From the NCBI GenBank assembly GCA_964491665.1, contig CAZBII010000086.1, positions 1-19,132 of the forward strand: a stretch of 19,132 nucleotides of DNA. The letters run 5' to 3'. The DNA is from Ch67 sp964491665. GTDB lineage: Bacteria > Pseudomonadota > Gammaproteobacteria > Pseudomonadales > Ketobacteraceae. The translations under genes were made by a program, and so were the position numbers. Positions 6,950 through 15,025 of this stretch are shown here, in pieces. Numbering within the stretch: position 1 is the stretch's first letter; each line of letters starts with the position of its first letter. The notes beneath the pieces are model-generated. The model saw only the letters and a program-made list of their open reading frames with translations. It was not told the origin of the DNA and did no database searches.

Positions 6950-7954
6950 ATGAACATACACAACGTAATTGTACACAGCATAGAAAAAGAACAACACGAG
7001 ACTGAAAAAACCAAGGTACAGCTGAAAGACGAAGAACTTACAATAGACAGTAGACTTAAAAATCTAATGCTCAACGTGCAAGAGATCTATAACGACAAAA
7101 CAGGAAAATCATGGGGGAAACTCATTTCAGACCAATCATTCCCGCATATGCTTGGAAGAATGTTGGATAACGAGCTGTCATTTATTGACCTGTCGAAGCG
7201 AGCCATGCCGCTCCTAAAAGTTCAGATGGATCAACAGCCCCTATCAACGGGCGGGTATATTCTATTCATTTACATGACCAGCAAAGGGAAGCGATTCTTT
7301 ATGGTAGTCATGCTAAAAAGCAAAAAGGGAATGACTTTCAATGAAACACTTGAACTTCTTGAGACCGATCATCTCGACACCGATAAACTCCACTTCGCAG
7401 CAAGAATCAATATAGATGAATGGCAGAATGATAACGAACACCAACATAGCTATGTTTCTTTTGTAAAAGGAAGATCATCAGGAAAAGTAACGAGTTATTT
7501 TAGAGCGTTCCTTGGAATAGACGAATTCATAGACGCAATCAAATCAACAGGACACCTAATAACTGCAATCAATGGATACTGCAAAGAGCAGCTGGAGCTA
7601 ACAGGCTCACAGCTGGAAGATTATAAAAAAAACGTCCACGAATACTGCAAAACAAAACATCAATCCGGACAAACTGTCTACTTGGATGAACTGTCAGCTT
7701 ATCTTGATGGAGATGAACCGCATAAATTCATGAAATATGCACACGAAAATCACAAGCTATCTAACGAAATATCGATAGACATTAACAAGCTGCGAAAGCT
7801 TGTTAAATATAGCGGACAAGACAGCGAGGTATCCATAAAATTCGGATCGGAAACACTTGGGAAGCGTGTAAAATACGACAAAGAAAAGGATATACTTACT
7901 ATCTACAGAGTACCTCAAGACCTTCGCAAGCAGCTTAATGAATCCAGCAAATAA
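6950..7954 (+). CDS. NdpA/YejK-family 37-kDa nucleoid-associated protein
   Basis: This 334-aa protein has about the length of E. coli YejK (335 aa). Recognisable family stretches are LSTGGYILFI near 87-96, the FVKGRSSGKV / FRAFLG block around 160-180, and the C-terminal LRKLVKYSG with ILTIYRVPQDLRKQL. NdpA proteins bind DNA and are found with the nucleoid; their exact job is poorly known. GGTGG precedes the ATG. The stop is 11 bp before the membrane-protein gene, so the two should be co-translated from one mRNA. It is AT-rich and cargo-like rather than a housekeeping copy. In this pairing it could act as a DNA-sensing or DNA-binding partner, which is inference from context. Confidence 0.85.
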   Translation: MNIHNVIVHSIEKEQHETEKTKVQLKDEELTIDSRLKNLMLNVQEIYNDKTGKSWGKLISDQSFPHMLGRMLDNELSFIDLSKRAMPLLKVQMDQQPLSTGGYILFIYMTSKGKRFFMVVMLKSKKGMTFNETLELLETDHLDTDKLHFAARINIDEWQNDNEHQHSYVSFVKGRSSGKVTSYFRAFLGIDEFIDAIKSTGHLITAINGYCKEQLELTGSQLEDYKKNVHEYCKTKHQSGQTVYLDELSAYLDGDEPHKFMKYAHENHKLSNEISIDINKLRKLVKYSGQDSEVSIKFGSETLGKRVKYDKEKDILTIYRVPQDLRKQLNESSK

Positions 7955-7965
7955 GCCGAACCGGA

Positions 7966-9165
7966 ATGCAAAAATTAAAGGACGCAATTTTAATATATAA
8001 AAGCCTTACTGCTTTGCGGTGGAGCGGCTCCTCCGTGAGCGGGAAGCTTAATATTACAGAAGAAACGTTGCCTGTCCTGCAATATCGCGACACTGACTTT
8101 GAACTCTCCGTGCAACGCACGGACGGCACAGAAGTCGACATCAATTCTTGTGCTATCGGCGAGATAGTATCAATAACATTTAAGCCACCGAGAGAAATTG
8201 ACTGTTTCTTTGCAAAAGATATGGAAGACTTGCTTGAATGCCATGGATTCATAAGCGAGCCAAGCAAGTGCTTTTATGTTAGTGATATTGATGAATATTG
8301 CGAAAATAAGGTAACCAGCTCTCCTATTCTTCTTCGCTATTTTTATGCAATAAATCTTTATGGATTTCTTTCAAGGTTAAGTGATCACACACAAAAAGAT
8401 TTACATGAAAAGCCACATCTAATAGTCATAACCCTGTCTGGAAAAATAGACATTGAAATTCAATACACTTCAAAAGATCTAAAAAACCTTTCAGCTGACT
8501 CAAACATAGATTCACTATCTGTTATTGAAAACGAAATATTGAGCCCCCCGCACAAAGGCACAAAATCAAGCCTATTTAAAAAAGCAATATCCAAACAATT
8601 AAAGCCAGTTGACGAAGCAAGACACTTCGCAACAATCATGCTTTTCCTAAATAAAATCATCAAAGAATATAGAAATAATTACGAACTGTTTTTAAATGAG
8701 TTCTCATTTGAATCAGAGAAGGACAAGCTTGAAAAAGAAAAAAGAGAATATATTTTAAAACTCAATGAAGTTATTTCCGGAATTCACACAAAATTATTAA
8801 GCATTCCAGCAGCTCTTATACTTTCTGCTGGACAGATGAAAACACCAAGCGACCCAAACCACGCCCTGACAAATTCAGTTATTTTTCTGGGTGCCTTTGT
8901 TTTTCTGATTATCATGGCTGTCATAACACACAATTTACTTACTTCGCTCAACGCTATAAAAGCAGAATATATTGAAAAAAAAGCAAGACTTGCCAATGAT
9001 CTTCGTGAGAGCTTATATCCAGACATGAAGGCAGTATTTGATTCTCTAGACAAGCGCTGCTTACATCAGCGAAACATAATCCGCCTTATAGACTACGTAA
9101 CAATAACTTCTTTCGTCTTCATATTTTGCATTTGGGACCATCAAACATATAACTGGTTTTTTTGA
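7966..9165 (+). CDS. Membrane protein with C-terminal TM/coiled-coil region, partner of NdpA-like protein
   Basis: This 399-aa protein starts 11 bp after the NdpA-like stop. The first 240 residues look soluble, with mixed beta and helix. Residues about 248-272 are strongly charged and helical. Hydrophobic segments follow at about 277-289 (LLSIPAALILSAG), 303-322 (NSVIFLGAFVFLIIMAVI) and 376-390 (DYVTITSFVFIFCIW), with a charged helix, probably coiled coil, at 328-365 between the last two. I know of no named family for it. A large cytoplasmic sensor-like part joined to a short membrane part, next to a DNA-binding protein, is the layout seen in several membrane-acting phage-defence systems. That role is a hypothesis. 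Codon use is AT-rich. Confidence 0.75.
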   Translation: MQKLKDAILIYKSLTALRWSGSSVSGKLNITEETLPVLQYRDTDFELSVQRTDGTEVDINSCAIGEIVSITFKPPREIDCFFAKDMEDLLECHGFISEPSKCFYVSDIDEYCENKVTSSPILLRYFYAINLYGFLSRLSDHTQKDLHEKPHLIVITLSGKIDIEIQYTSKDLKNLSADSNIDSLSVIENEILSPPHKGTKSSLFKKAISKQLKPVDEARHFATIMLFLNKIIKEYRNNYELFLNEFSFESEKDKLEKEKREYILKLNEVISGIHTKLLSIPAALILSAGQMKTPSDPNHALTNSVIFLGAFVFLIIMAVITHNLLTSLNAIKAEYIEKKARLANDLRESLYPDMKAVFDSLDKRCLHQRNIIRLIDYVTITSFVFIFCIWDHQTYNWFF

Positions 9166-9184
9166 ATTATTTATATTGCATATC

Positions 9185-9300
9185 GCCCTTCTCAGAATTT
9201 GCTGCAAATTCCAGCGGTAACGTGGCGGCACAAACTGTCCGGCCTTCACTTTCTTCCTGATCCACACCATCACATCCAAGTTATAGTTTACCAGCAGGTC
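9185..9300 (-). pseudogene. Possible remnant similar to the C-terminal tail of the mini-HTH gene
   Basis: Read on the minus strand, this gap between cargo genes encodes VWIRKKVKAGQFVPP (within about 9267-9220). The end of the HTH gene at 10293-10475 encodes RIRRKVKAGSYNPPP. The DNA is also similar over about 25 bases. No helix-turn-helix is left upstream of it. It may be a fragment of a related gene left by earlier rearrangement. The similarity is short and could be chance. Confidence 0.25.
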
Positions 9301-9305
9301 AGCGC

Positions 9306-10289
9306 ATGGAATTCAAACTAAACAAAAATGATTTAATGCACTGCCAGTGCACAAAACAAGTTCTTTCACTTTCTCCGGTTAAAGAATACGGAAACTTGTG
9401 CAACAACTGTGGAAAAAGAAAGCGCACAAAGCTGTCGGAAAACCTTGTGACAATTGATGGCGAAAAGTTTTTACCTGAATCATGCATTAAGGCTGTTCTA
9501 GCGCACGAAATAAAAGCCCACCCAAGTGAATCAGCCTTTGAAGCATACGTTGAGCCGAGCAACCTCTTTCACCTAAAGCTAATTATTTTGACTGATAAGA
9601 TAATAGACCGCGGATCAATCTTTGAGTCTGACGTAGTATATTTTTTGATGATGATAAGGAAAATAATTGAAGCTTCACCAAAAAAAAATTACGAATTAAT
9701 TCGACACTTCATAAACTGGCCAGTGCATAAAGAAATAGACAAATCAGAATATGCATTGAAAATACTATCTTCAATAACCGCCTCAACCGCTGAATTTATT
9801 AACGGAAAAATATCAAACGAAGAGTACAGCGTAATTTTTCAAGAGCTCGCAACCAAAATAATAGATTTCGCTGAACTAAGAATACAACTGATTGAACTTC
9901 TCAAATTCAGCGAACATGCAGCCATTCCTATGATTTTGGAGGATGAATACTGGTGGTCACTATTTTGTTTTAGATACCTTGAATCAGTTACCGGTATACA
10001 TCTAACTTTTCCAAAATCAATAGACACACTAAACGATGCAAGGCATAAAAAAATACGACAGATATACTCCGAAGCAAAATACGTTTCGCCAAAAATCAAC
10101 TTTCCAAACGGAGAGGTTCTCCACTACTTTGCATATCGCATATGGATTTCCACCGAAATTGAAAGCAAATCGATGAAAATTCACGTAGATTGCGAAAAGC
10201 ACTTTGACTATATGAATTATTTTTTTATCACCAAAACAAATACAGACAATACATTTGAATTTTGCAACAAACACTTGAAGATATTCTAA
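9306..10289 (+). CDS. Hypothetical protein with N-terminal Cys cluster
   Basis: This 327-aa protein is not one I recognise. Near the N-terminus it has His12, Cys13, Cys15, Cys32 and Cys35 (HCQC and CNNCGK), a spacing able to bind zinc. The rest is mostly helical, rich in Ile, Lys, Glu and Asn, without membrane segments or an obvious catalytic motif. The AGG of AGCAGGT lies upstream of the ATG. It is separated from the membrane-protein gene by 140 bp, so it may have its own promoter. Its stop is only 3 bp from the stop of the convergent mini-HTH gene, marking the right edge of the AT-rich cargo. Base composition matches the other cargo genes. Confidence 0.72.
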   Translation: MEFKLNKNDLMHCQCTKQVLSLSPVKEYGNLCNNCGKRKRTKLSENLVTIDGEKFLPESCIKAVLAHEIKAHPSESAFEAYVEPSNLFHLKLIILTDKIIDRGSIFESDVVYFLMMIRKIIEASPKKNYELIRHFINWPVHKEIDKSEYALKILSSITASTAEFINGKISNEEYSVIFQELATKIIDFAELRIQLIELLKFSEHAAIPMILEDEYWWSLFCFRYLESVTGIHLTFPKSIDTLNDARHKKIRQIYSEAKYVSPKINFPNGEVLHYFAYRIWISTEIESKSMKIHVDCEKHFDYMNYFFITKTNTDNTFEFCNKHLKIF

Positions 10290-10292
10290 TCC

Positions 10293-10475
10293 TCATTTTT
10301 CCAGAGGAAGCGGCGGTGGATTATAGCTGCCTGCCTTCACTTTCCTCCGGATTCTAGTAAGCTGAGCTTTCACGGTTGATTCAGATACACAAAGATCATC
10401 CGCAATCTGAGCTGGTAGCAGCCCCTTATCAAAAAGCTCCATAATGCGCTGCTGGCGCGGCGTTATCACCTTCAT
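10293..10475 (-). CDS. LuxR/GerE-type mini helix-turn-helix protein
   Basis: This 60-aa protein consists almost only of a GerE-like HTH: TPRQQRIMELFDKGLLPAQI, then ADDLCVSESTVKAQLTRIRR, and a basic/proline tail. The pattern matches the DNA-binding domain of LuxR-type regulators, with no receiver or ligand domain. The ATG at 10475 overlaps the TGA of the upstream two-TM gene in ATGA. A longer reading from 10649 would run through that gene in another frame and is not believable. It is the last gene of the early operon and may regulate late or cargo genes. Confidence 0.8.
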   Translation of the reverse strand: MKVITPRQQRIMELFDKGLLPAQIADDLCVSESTVKAQLTRIRRKVKAGSYNPPPLPLEK

Positions 10476-10684
10476 GACTTGATCCGGTTGAATAGGCGGC
10501 GCAGCGCGTAGCTGCGCACCAGAGAGATGACGGTATAAATCACACCCAGCAACAGGTTTTGCTCCAGCGAAATTGCCCAGCCAAACAGCGGGAACAACAG
10601 CGCATTGGCGGTCATGCTTATGCCGTATCCCACCGCGATATTGGCCCATGCCTCCAGAAAGCTATGTGCGCGAGACTGACTCAT
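10472..10684 (-). CDS. Small two-TM membrane protein (DUF7220-like)
   Basis: This 70-aa protein starts MSQSRAHSFLEAWANIAVGY and has two hydrophobic segments, about 14-34 and 41-59, followed by a basic tail. Small proteins of this type, annotated DUF7220 as I recall, are common in early regions of prophages. Function is unknown. It overlaps both neighbours by 4 nt (ATGA), so translation is coupled. Confidence 0.75.
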   Translation of the reverse strand: MSQSRAHSFLEAWANIAVGYGISMTANALLFPLFGWAISLEQNLLLGVIYTVISLVRSYALRRLFNRIKS

Positions 10685-10881
10685 TTATCCCCCAGAACTT
10701 TTATAATCGCGGCGCAGCACCGCTTGCATGGCTGAATTAAGGATCCCTGCTCTTTCGCAAGTGCGGCGTGCTGGGCGTCCACAAAGTACCAACCAACGCT
10801 ATCCGAGCCGCACCAAATCTCCGGCTTATCAAGTGCAACCCCGTCGCGGTGTGTGTATTTTACTATGTGCCTGGCCATCAT
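10681..10881 (-). CDS. Small Cys-containing phage hypothetical protein
   Basis: This 66-aa protein includes KPEIWCGSDSVGWYF, DAQHAALAKEQ and QPCKRCCAAI. The Cys-rich C-terminal part might bind zinc with Cys24. Two ATG codons are adjacent at the start; the first overlaps the upstream stop in ATGA, while the second is better spaced from AAGG. Function is unknown. It sits inside the early operon. Confidence 0.7.
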   Translation of the reverse strand: MMARHIVKYTHRDGVALDKPEIWCGSDSVGWYFVDAQHAALAKEQGSLIQPCKRCCAAIIKVLGDK

Positions 10882-11186
10882 TGACCTTCCACATTTCCTG
10901 CAGCTTGCGCTGTTGTTCCCTGCATAATCTGGTTGTGCTCCAGCAGTAGTTCGCGCAGGTCCGGCAGCTGGTCCTCACCATCGACATTCCCTGCGGCCAA
11001 CTGGGCTTCATCACAAATGTCCTGAAGCGCTTGGGCTGCCCTATGGCTCCAGTCTTCAAGCAAATCAATTTTCTGGTATAGAGATTCCAATTCATGCTCA
11101 TTTTCTGATACCTGATCTTGAAGTTCGTTTGCCACTTTCTTCCATGCTGCAGCGTCAGAACCCATAGAAATACTCAAATCATTCAC
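10878..11186 (-). CDS. Coiled-coil phage hypothetical protein
   Basis: This 102-aa acidic, helical protein has a heptad-like stretch (ANELQDQVSENEHELESLYQ) around 19-38. A GTG start at 11186 is favoured by GAGGAG 8 nt upstream; an ATG at 11165 has no such site. It lies 12 bp after the RMF-like gene. Function is unknown. Confidence 0.68.
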   Translation of the reverse strand: MNDLSISMGSDAAAWKKVANELQDQVSENEHELESLYQKIDLLEDWSHRAAQALQDICDEAQLAAGNVDGEDQLPDLRELLLEHNQIMQGTTAQAAGNVEGQ

Positions 11187-11198
11187 CTTGTATGCTCC

Positions 11199-11405
11199 TC
11201 AAAACTGTTCCAATTTCCACTGCTCGCCGCGCTGGCGACCGAGCTCCCAATCACCGGCCTCGATGCTCCCCCATGGGTACGGGTTCGCATCAGGCATGCA
11301 GTCCGCCAGGCCTGCGGTGAAGCCTTCCAGGTATGCTAGGCTGTGGGGCTGTGGTTTCGGCACAGCTTTGCGTAGCCGCAGCAAAATGCGTTTGATCAGT
11401 TTCAT
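11199..11405 (-). CDS. Ribosome modulation factor-like small protein
   Basis: This 68-aa protein has a basic N-terminus (MKLIKRILLRLRK) and the pattern AYLEGFTAGL ... NPYPW ... WELGRQRGEQW. That order of aromatic and Gly residues resembles RMF, the protein that pairs ribosomes into inactive 100S dimers in stationary phase. RMF-like proteins are seen in phages, but whether this one binds ribosomes is not known. The ATG lies 9 bp after the primase-helicase stop. Confidence 0.6.
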   Translation of the reverse strand: MKLIKRILLRLRKAVPKPQPHSLAYLEGFTAGLADCMPDANPYPWGSIEAGDWELGRQRGEQWKLEQF

Positions 11406-11414
11406 AATTGGTCC

Positions 11415-14156
11415 TCAGTAATCGCTGTCGGGTACAGCCGGATACAGGCCGTATTGATTCAATTGGGGGATGCTGAGCGCTGTGCAGTGCGGGACACGCA
11501 TTTTGCCCATGGTGCGTTCCAGGTCTTGCTTGTGAATGACCCCAGCCCTTTCCAGCTGCCGCTTCAAAACGCGATCGGATTTCACCGGCATGCTGTTCCA
11601 TTTGTCCTTCAGGGCTGGTGTCTGGCTGATGTGTTGCATGACGTGCGGGATCCGCAGCACCAGGCAATCAACGCCTTCCACCGTTTCGAACTTGTAGGGC
11701 GACATATAGGCGTCGCGATCGATCTCGCCGAGCACCAGATCCATGATCCACACCCACGGCTCACGCTCGCTTTCCGTTTCGTGCACGTGGTTGTTCATTT
11801 CACGAATTGCGGCACCCACAAACCCGCCCTGCCCTTTGTCGATGCCGGCGAAGTCCGCCAGCAGACGCCAGGCAGTGAGCACGGCCGCATAGTTGCGGAT
11901 GATGCGGGCGGCGCCAGAATCGCCCGCCTTGGCCGCGCTGTGGGATTTGCAGTGGCTTTCTGCGCCGGCAAAAACTTCCATCACTCTGCTCTTCCCCAGC
12001 TGCGCCAGGTGCAGGATCCATTCACGCATGGGAAACCGTGGCAGGTTCTCCGGCATCAGTGGGCCTTGCTTGTTGGTGATGTCGGTGCGCACCAGCTTCT
12101 GCAACAGGGTTTTCACTGGCACGTCCTCGCCGGCGAGCAACACCGGTGCCGACACCAGGTATTCGGTCATTTCGCTGCCGCGCTTGGTGACGGTGTACTG
12201 GTAGTTTTCCTGCAGGATCGCGCAGGCCTTGTCGATCACATCCTGCTTGCGGGCGCTGAGCTCTTCCCAGCCCACTGGGTGCGAGGTATGCGACACGGAT
12301 GTCAGCAGCCGGAATTCGGTCTGCAGGGATTGCCCGGAAAACATGGTGAAGCCGATGGTGCGCTCCAGCCGCTTGATCAGTACCGACTTGCCCGACCCCT
12401 TGTCGGCCTGCAGCATCATGTGCGGCCAGAAGCCCAGCAGCGCCTTCAGCTGGGCGCCCACGCCCCACACCAGCAGCATGGCGGCGGCGTTCTCCTTGAA
12501 CGTCTCCTGGTACGCCTCAATCACGCGTCGGGCATCACGGGTGGTGCCACTGGGAAAACTCAGGTTGTGGTAGGGGCACTGCTGTTCTGGCTCGCTGAAA
12601 TAGCAGTCGCCGCCTTCATTCAGTGCCGGCTTGCCGTTCTTCCAACACAGCCCGACAAAATTCACCGCATCACGGGCACCGATGTGGGTGGCACGCTCCC
12701 AGATGCTCAGCATGCGGGCGAAGGCGGCCGGGCTGAATATGGCCCCGAATTTTCGCCACTGGTCAACGTTGTGCAGGGTTTCATCGGTCATCACCCGGCG
12801 CAGCAGCTGGGCATGGCGCGCTGATTGAACTGACGCGGCAAACACCACCCGGGGCTGCAGATCCGCTTCACCGGTCATGGTGGAAGTCACGCTGGCAATG
12901 CTGACGCGGGACAGCGCTGCGATCCGGAAGCCGCACACGTCCGCCGGCACTTCGCTTTCATCACCGTTCGCATCAGTCTTCATGCGGATCTGGGTGGTGA
13001 AATCCGGCTTGACGCGGAATTTCCAGTACACCGCGAAATCGTGGTCGGGCAGGCTCAGCCGGCGGCGGTGCCACGGCGCGCCCTCTTCCATGCGGCCTTC
13101 CAGACCTGGTATCAGGTGCGATTCATACCGGCGCAGCGCCATGCGGGTTTTGGACGTGCTGACGGTGGCAGTGTTCTTGTCGTGCTCGCAGGCGAAGTCG
13201 TTCAGGTCGTTGATTCCGTCCCATTCTTCGGTGCGCTGATCCACCATCAGCGATGGGATTCCCAGTGCAGTCAGCTCTTCATTGATGCGCCAGGCGGCTT
13301 CAGGACCAGGGCGGTGGCCCTTCTGCGGCCCCTGTTCGATCGGATCGTCATTGTCCATGCAGATGATCACGAACTTGCCGCGCAGGATTGACCAGTCAAT
13401 GCCGGGATTGGTGGTGCCGCGAGTGGCAACCGCCGTGTAATTGCGGCCGGCGTAGGTTTCCACCGTCAGCGCATTGATGGCCGATTCCACCACCACCACG
13501 TGTGTGCACTGTTTCAGCTTGGCAGGATCGGGTACCCACAGATTGCCGTATTTCTCGCCCTGTGAGTTGGTTTTCACCCCGCCATTAAGCGCCGGATCCA
13601 GATAGCGGGTATCCACTGCAACAGGATGGCCCTGCCGATCGCGCACGATAAACGCCACACCTGGTCCGGCATGGCCAACCTGGCCGGCCTCGATCTTGGT
13701 GGATGCGTAATCATTGAAACCCAACGTGCGACGCGCGATGCAGCGCTCCACAACCTGACGCGCAATCCCGCGCTTATTCACCAGATAATCCGTGCAGCGG
13801 TGCGCTTCGGCCATGCTGCGATCGGTAATCCACTCGATCAGCGTTTTGTCTTTTTTCGGCTCGTTGGGTTTATCGGAATCCAGTCCGTAAATGTCATGCA
13901 GGCGCCGCATTGCATCGCCCACGTCCATGATGTCTTCGACGTACATAATGAAATCAACGACGCTACCGCGGGCCAGCTGTGAATCGTTGCTGAAATCTTG
14001 GAATGACTTCCCGTCTTTCGAAATGGACAGGCTGGGCGTTTTGTCCGCATGGTGTGGGGAACGGTAGTTTCCCTTGCCTCCTGGCCGCTCCAGTCCCAAT
14101 CTGTCGGCCAGGTCGTGTAGATCGATCTCTTGCTTCAGTTGAGCAATATCAGGCAT
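11415..14156 (-). CDS. TOPRIM primase-helicase (DUF927-type) of the prophage
   Basis: This 913-aa protein starts at ATG 14156, overlapping the upstream gene by 8 nt, with AAGGA about 9-10 nt before it. The N-terminus (20-50) resembles the CHC2 zinc-binding part of DnaG primases, but the cysteines are missing (RSPHHADKTPSLSI). A TOPRIM domain follows, with Glu224 in VVVESAINAL and Asp268/Asp270 in CMDNDD. The C-terminal half is a DUF927-like helicase with Walker A (ADKGSGKS, 584-591) and a Walker B-like GWEEL near 629-633. Such fused proteins prime and unwind DNA for phage or satellite replication, like P4 alpha. It is the main replication gene of the element and would act on the candidate origin at 5504-5872. 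Confidence 0.88.
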   Translation of the reverse strand: MPDIAQLKQEIDLHDLADRLGLERPGGKGNYRSPHHADKTPSLSISKDGKSFQDFSNDSQLARGSVVDFIMYVEDIMDVGDAMRRLHDIYGLDSDKPNEPKKDKTLIEWITDRSMAEAHRCTDYLVNKRGIARQVVERCIARRTLGFNDYASTKIEAGQVGHAGPGVAFIVRDRQGHPVAVDTRYLDPALNGGVKTNSQGEKYGNLWVPDPAKLKQCTHVVVVESAINALTVETYAGRNYTAVATRGTTNPGIDWSILRGKFVIICMDNDDPIEQGPQKGHRPGPEAAWRINEELTALGIPSLMVDQRTEEWDGINDLNDFACEHDKNTATVSTSKTRMALRRYESHLIPGLEGRMEEGAPWHRRRLSLPDHDFAVYWKFRVKPDFTTQIRMKTDANGDESEVPADVCGFRIAALSRVSIASVTSTMTGEADLQPRVVFAASVQSARHAQLLRRVMTDETLHNVDQWRKFGAIFSPAAFARMLSIWERATHIGARDAVNFVGLCWKNGKPALNEGGDCYFSEPEQQCPYHNLSFPSGTTRDARRVIEAYQETFKENAAAMLLVWGVGAQLKALLGFWPHMMLQADKGSGKSVLIKRLERTIGFTMFSGQSLQTEFRLLTSVSHTSHPVGWEELSARKQDVIDKACAILQENYQYTVTKRGSEMTEYLVSAPVLLAGEDVPVKTLLQKLVRTDITNKQGPLMPENLPRFPMREWILHLAQLGKSRVMEVFAGAESHCKSHSAAKAGDSGAARIIRNYAAVLTAWRLLADFAGIDKGQGGFVGAAIREMNNHVHETESEREPWVWIMDLVLGEIDRDAYMSPYKFETVEGVDCLVLRIPHVMQHISQTPALKDKWNSMPVKSDRVLKRQLERAGVIHKQDLERTMGKMRVPHCTALSIPQLNQYGLYPAVPDSDY

Positions 14157-14418
14157 TTTTTTCGATCCTTGTTGTTTCAATCGGCACGCTGATTTCAGCG
14201 CCGAAAAGGGAGCGCATTTCCTGCACGAACGGGTCAGTCAGCAGGGCGGCGGTATCCGGGTTATTTTTCTGGATGTGGTCCCATGTCGCGCGGCGCTCGG
14301 CATCGGGCAGGTGCGACAGGTTGCACCACTGCTCCCGATCTTCCCGCCCTTCCAGCTTCGCGCAGCGGCCTGGTGGCCACGGCTCATCGCGAACGGGCTT
14401 TTCCTCAGGCATTGGCAT
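14149..14418 (-). CDS. Small hypothetical protein of the replication operon
   Basis: This 89-aa, proline- and glutamate-rich protein has CNLSHLPDAERRATWDHIQK near its middle. It overlaps the upstream recombinase by 14 nt and the primase-helicase by 8 nt, so it is translated in a tight block with both. No family recognised. Confidence 0.65.
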   Translation of the reverse strand: MPMPEEKPVRDEPWPPGRCAKLEGREDREQWCNLSHLPDAERRATWDHIQKNNPDTAALLTDPFVQEMRSLFGAEISVPIETTRIEKNA

Positions 14419-15025
14419 CGCGCATCAGCTCCCGCAGCTCTTCCTTGTCGGGGCGCGTGTAAATCTGCGTGGTGCGCGGATCGTCGTGGCCCAGAATGGC
14501 CTGCACGCGCTGCAGCTTTTCACTGCCTTCTGCCTGGCTGTTTTTCATGGCCCGCTTGGCGAAGGTGTGCCGCCACCAGTGGGGCGAGCCGCCCGGAAGG
14601 CCTGCGATGCTCACCCATTTCGCCATGCGGTCCTGAAAATTGCGCTCGCTCATGCCGCGACGGTTGCGGCTGAGAATCAGCGGGCGGTCCAGCGGGTTTA
14701 AATCCCACTCGATGCCAGCGCTCATTGCGCGGTGGATCCGCAACAGGTTCTGCAGGGCATCGCGGGAACGCTTCACCAGCGGCAGCCACTGCTCCTTGTC
14801 GCGCTTGTTGATCGCTGGCCGCACGTGCAGCATGTCGCCGTCAAGGGCGGCGCGGGCATCCCCCACAGTGAGGCCCGCCAGCACGCACAGGCGGACGCCA
14901 GAGGATCTGGCCAGTTGCATCCAGTACAGATCACGCTCCGCCTGGATGCCGGCGTGCTGCTTGATGGTGGAAAACAGCAGGCGCTCTTCTGCTTCTGTGA
15001 AGTAGCGGGTGAATACATCAGTCAT
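14405..15025 (-). CDS. Catalytic-domain-only tyrosine recombinase
   Basis: This 206-aa protein carries a full set of tyrosine-recombinase residues: Arg45 (SSGVRLC), Lys77 (NKRDKEQW), His149 and Arg152 (HWWRH), His180 (LGHDD) and Tyr189 (TQIYTR). It lacks the usual N-terminal core-binding domain, so it is about 100 residues shorter than a phage integrase. ATG 15025 has AGGAGG 9 nt upstream; a GTG at 15031 is too close to that site. It is translated between DUF3310 and the primase-helicase with small overlaps. Placement in the replication operon suggests a job in genome resolution or circularisation rather than ordinary integration. That is inference. Confidence 0.85.
   Translation of the reverse strand: MTDVFTRYFTEAEERLLFSTIKQHAGIQAERDLYWMQLARSSGVRLCVLAGLTVGDARAALDGDMLHVRPAINKRDKEQWLPLVKRSRDALQNLLRIHRAMSAGIEWDLNPLDRPLILSRNRRGMSERNFQDRMAKWVSIAGLPGGSPHWWRHTFAKRAMKNSQAEGSEKLQRVQAILGHDDPRTTQIYTRPDKEELRELMRDANA

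Noticed and set aside
10476..10649. Longer N-terminus for the mini-HTH protein
   Set aside because: It would overlap nearly all of the two-TM gene in another frame and has no domain character; ATGA coupling supports the start at 10475.
11454..12824. Plus-strand open frame of 456 codons
   Set aside because: It lies wholly antisense to the primase-helicase and its product is a low-information His/Leu-rich string.
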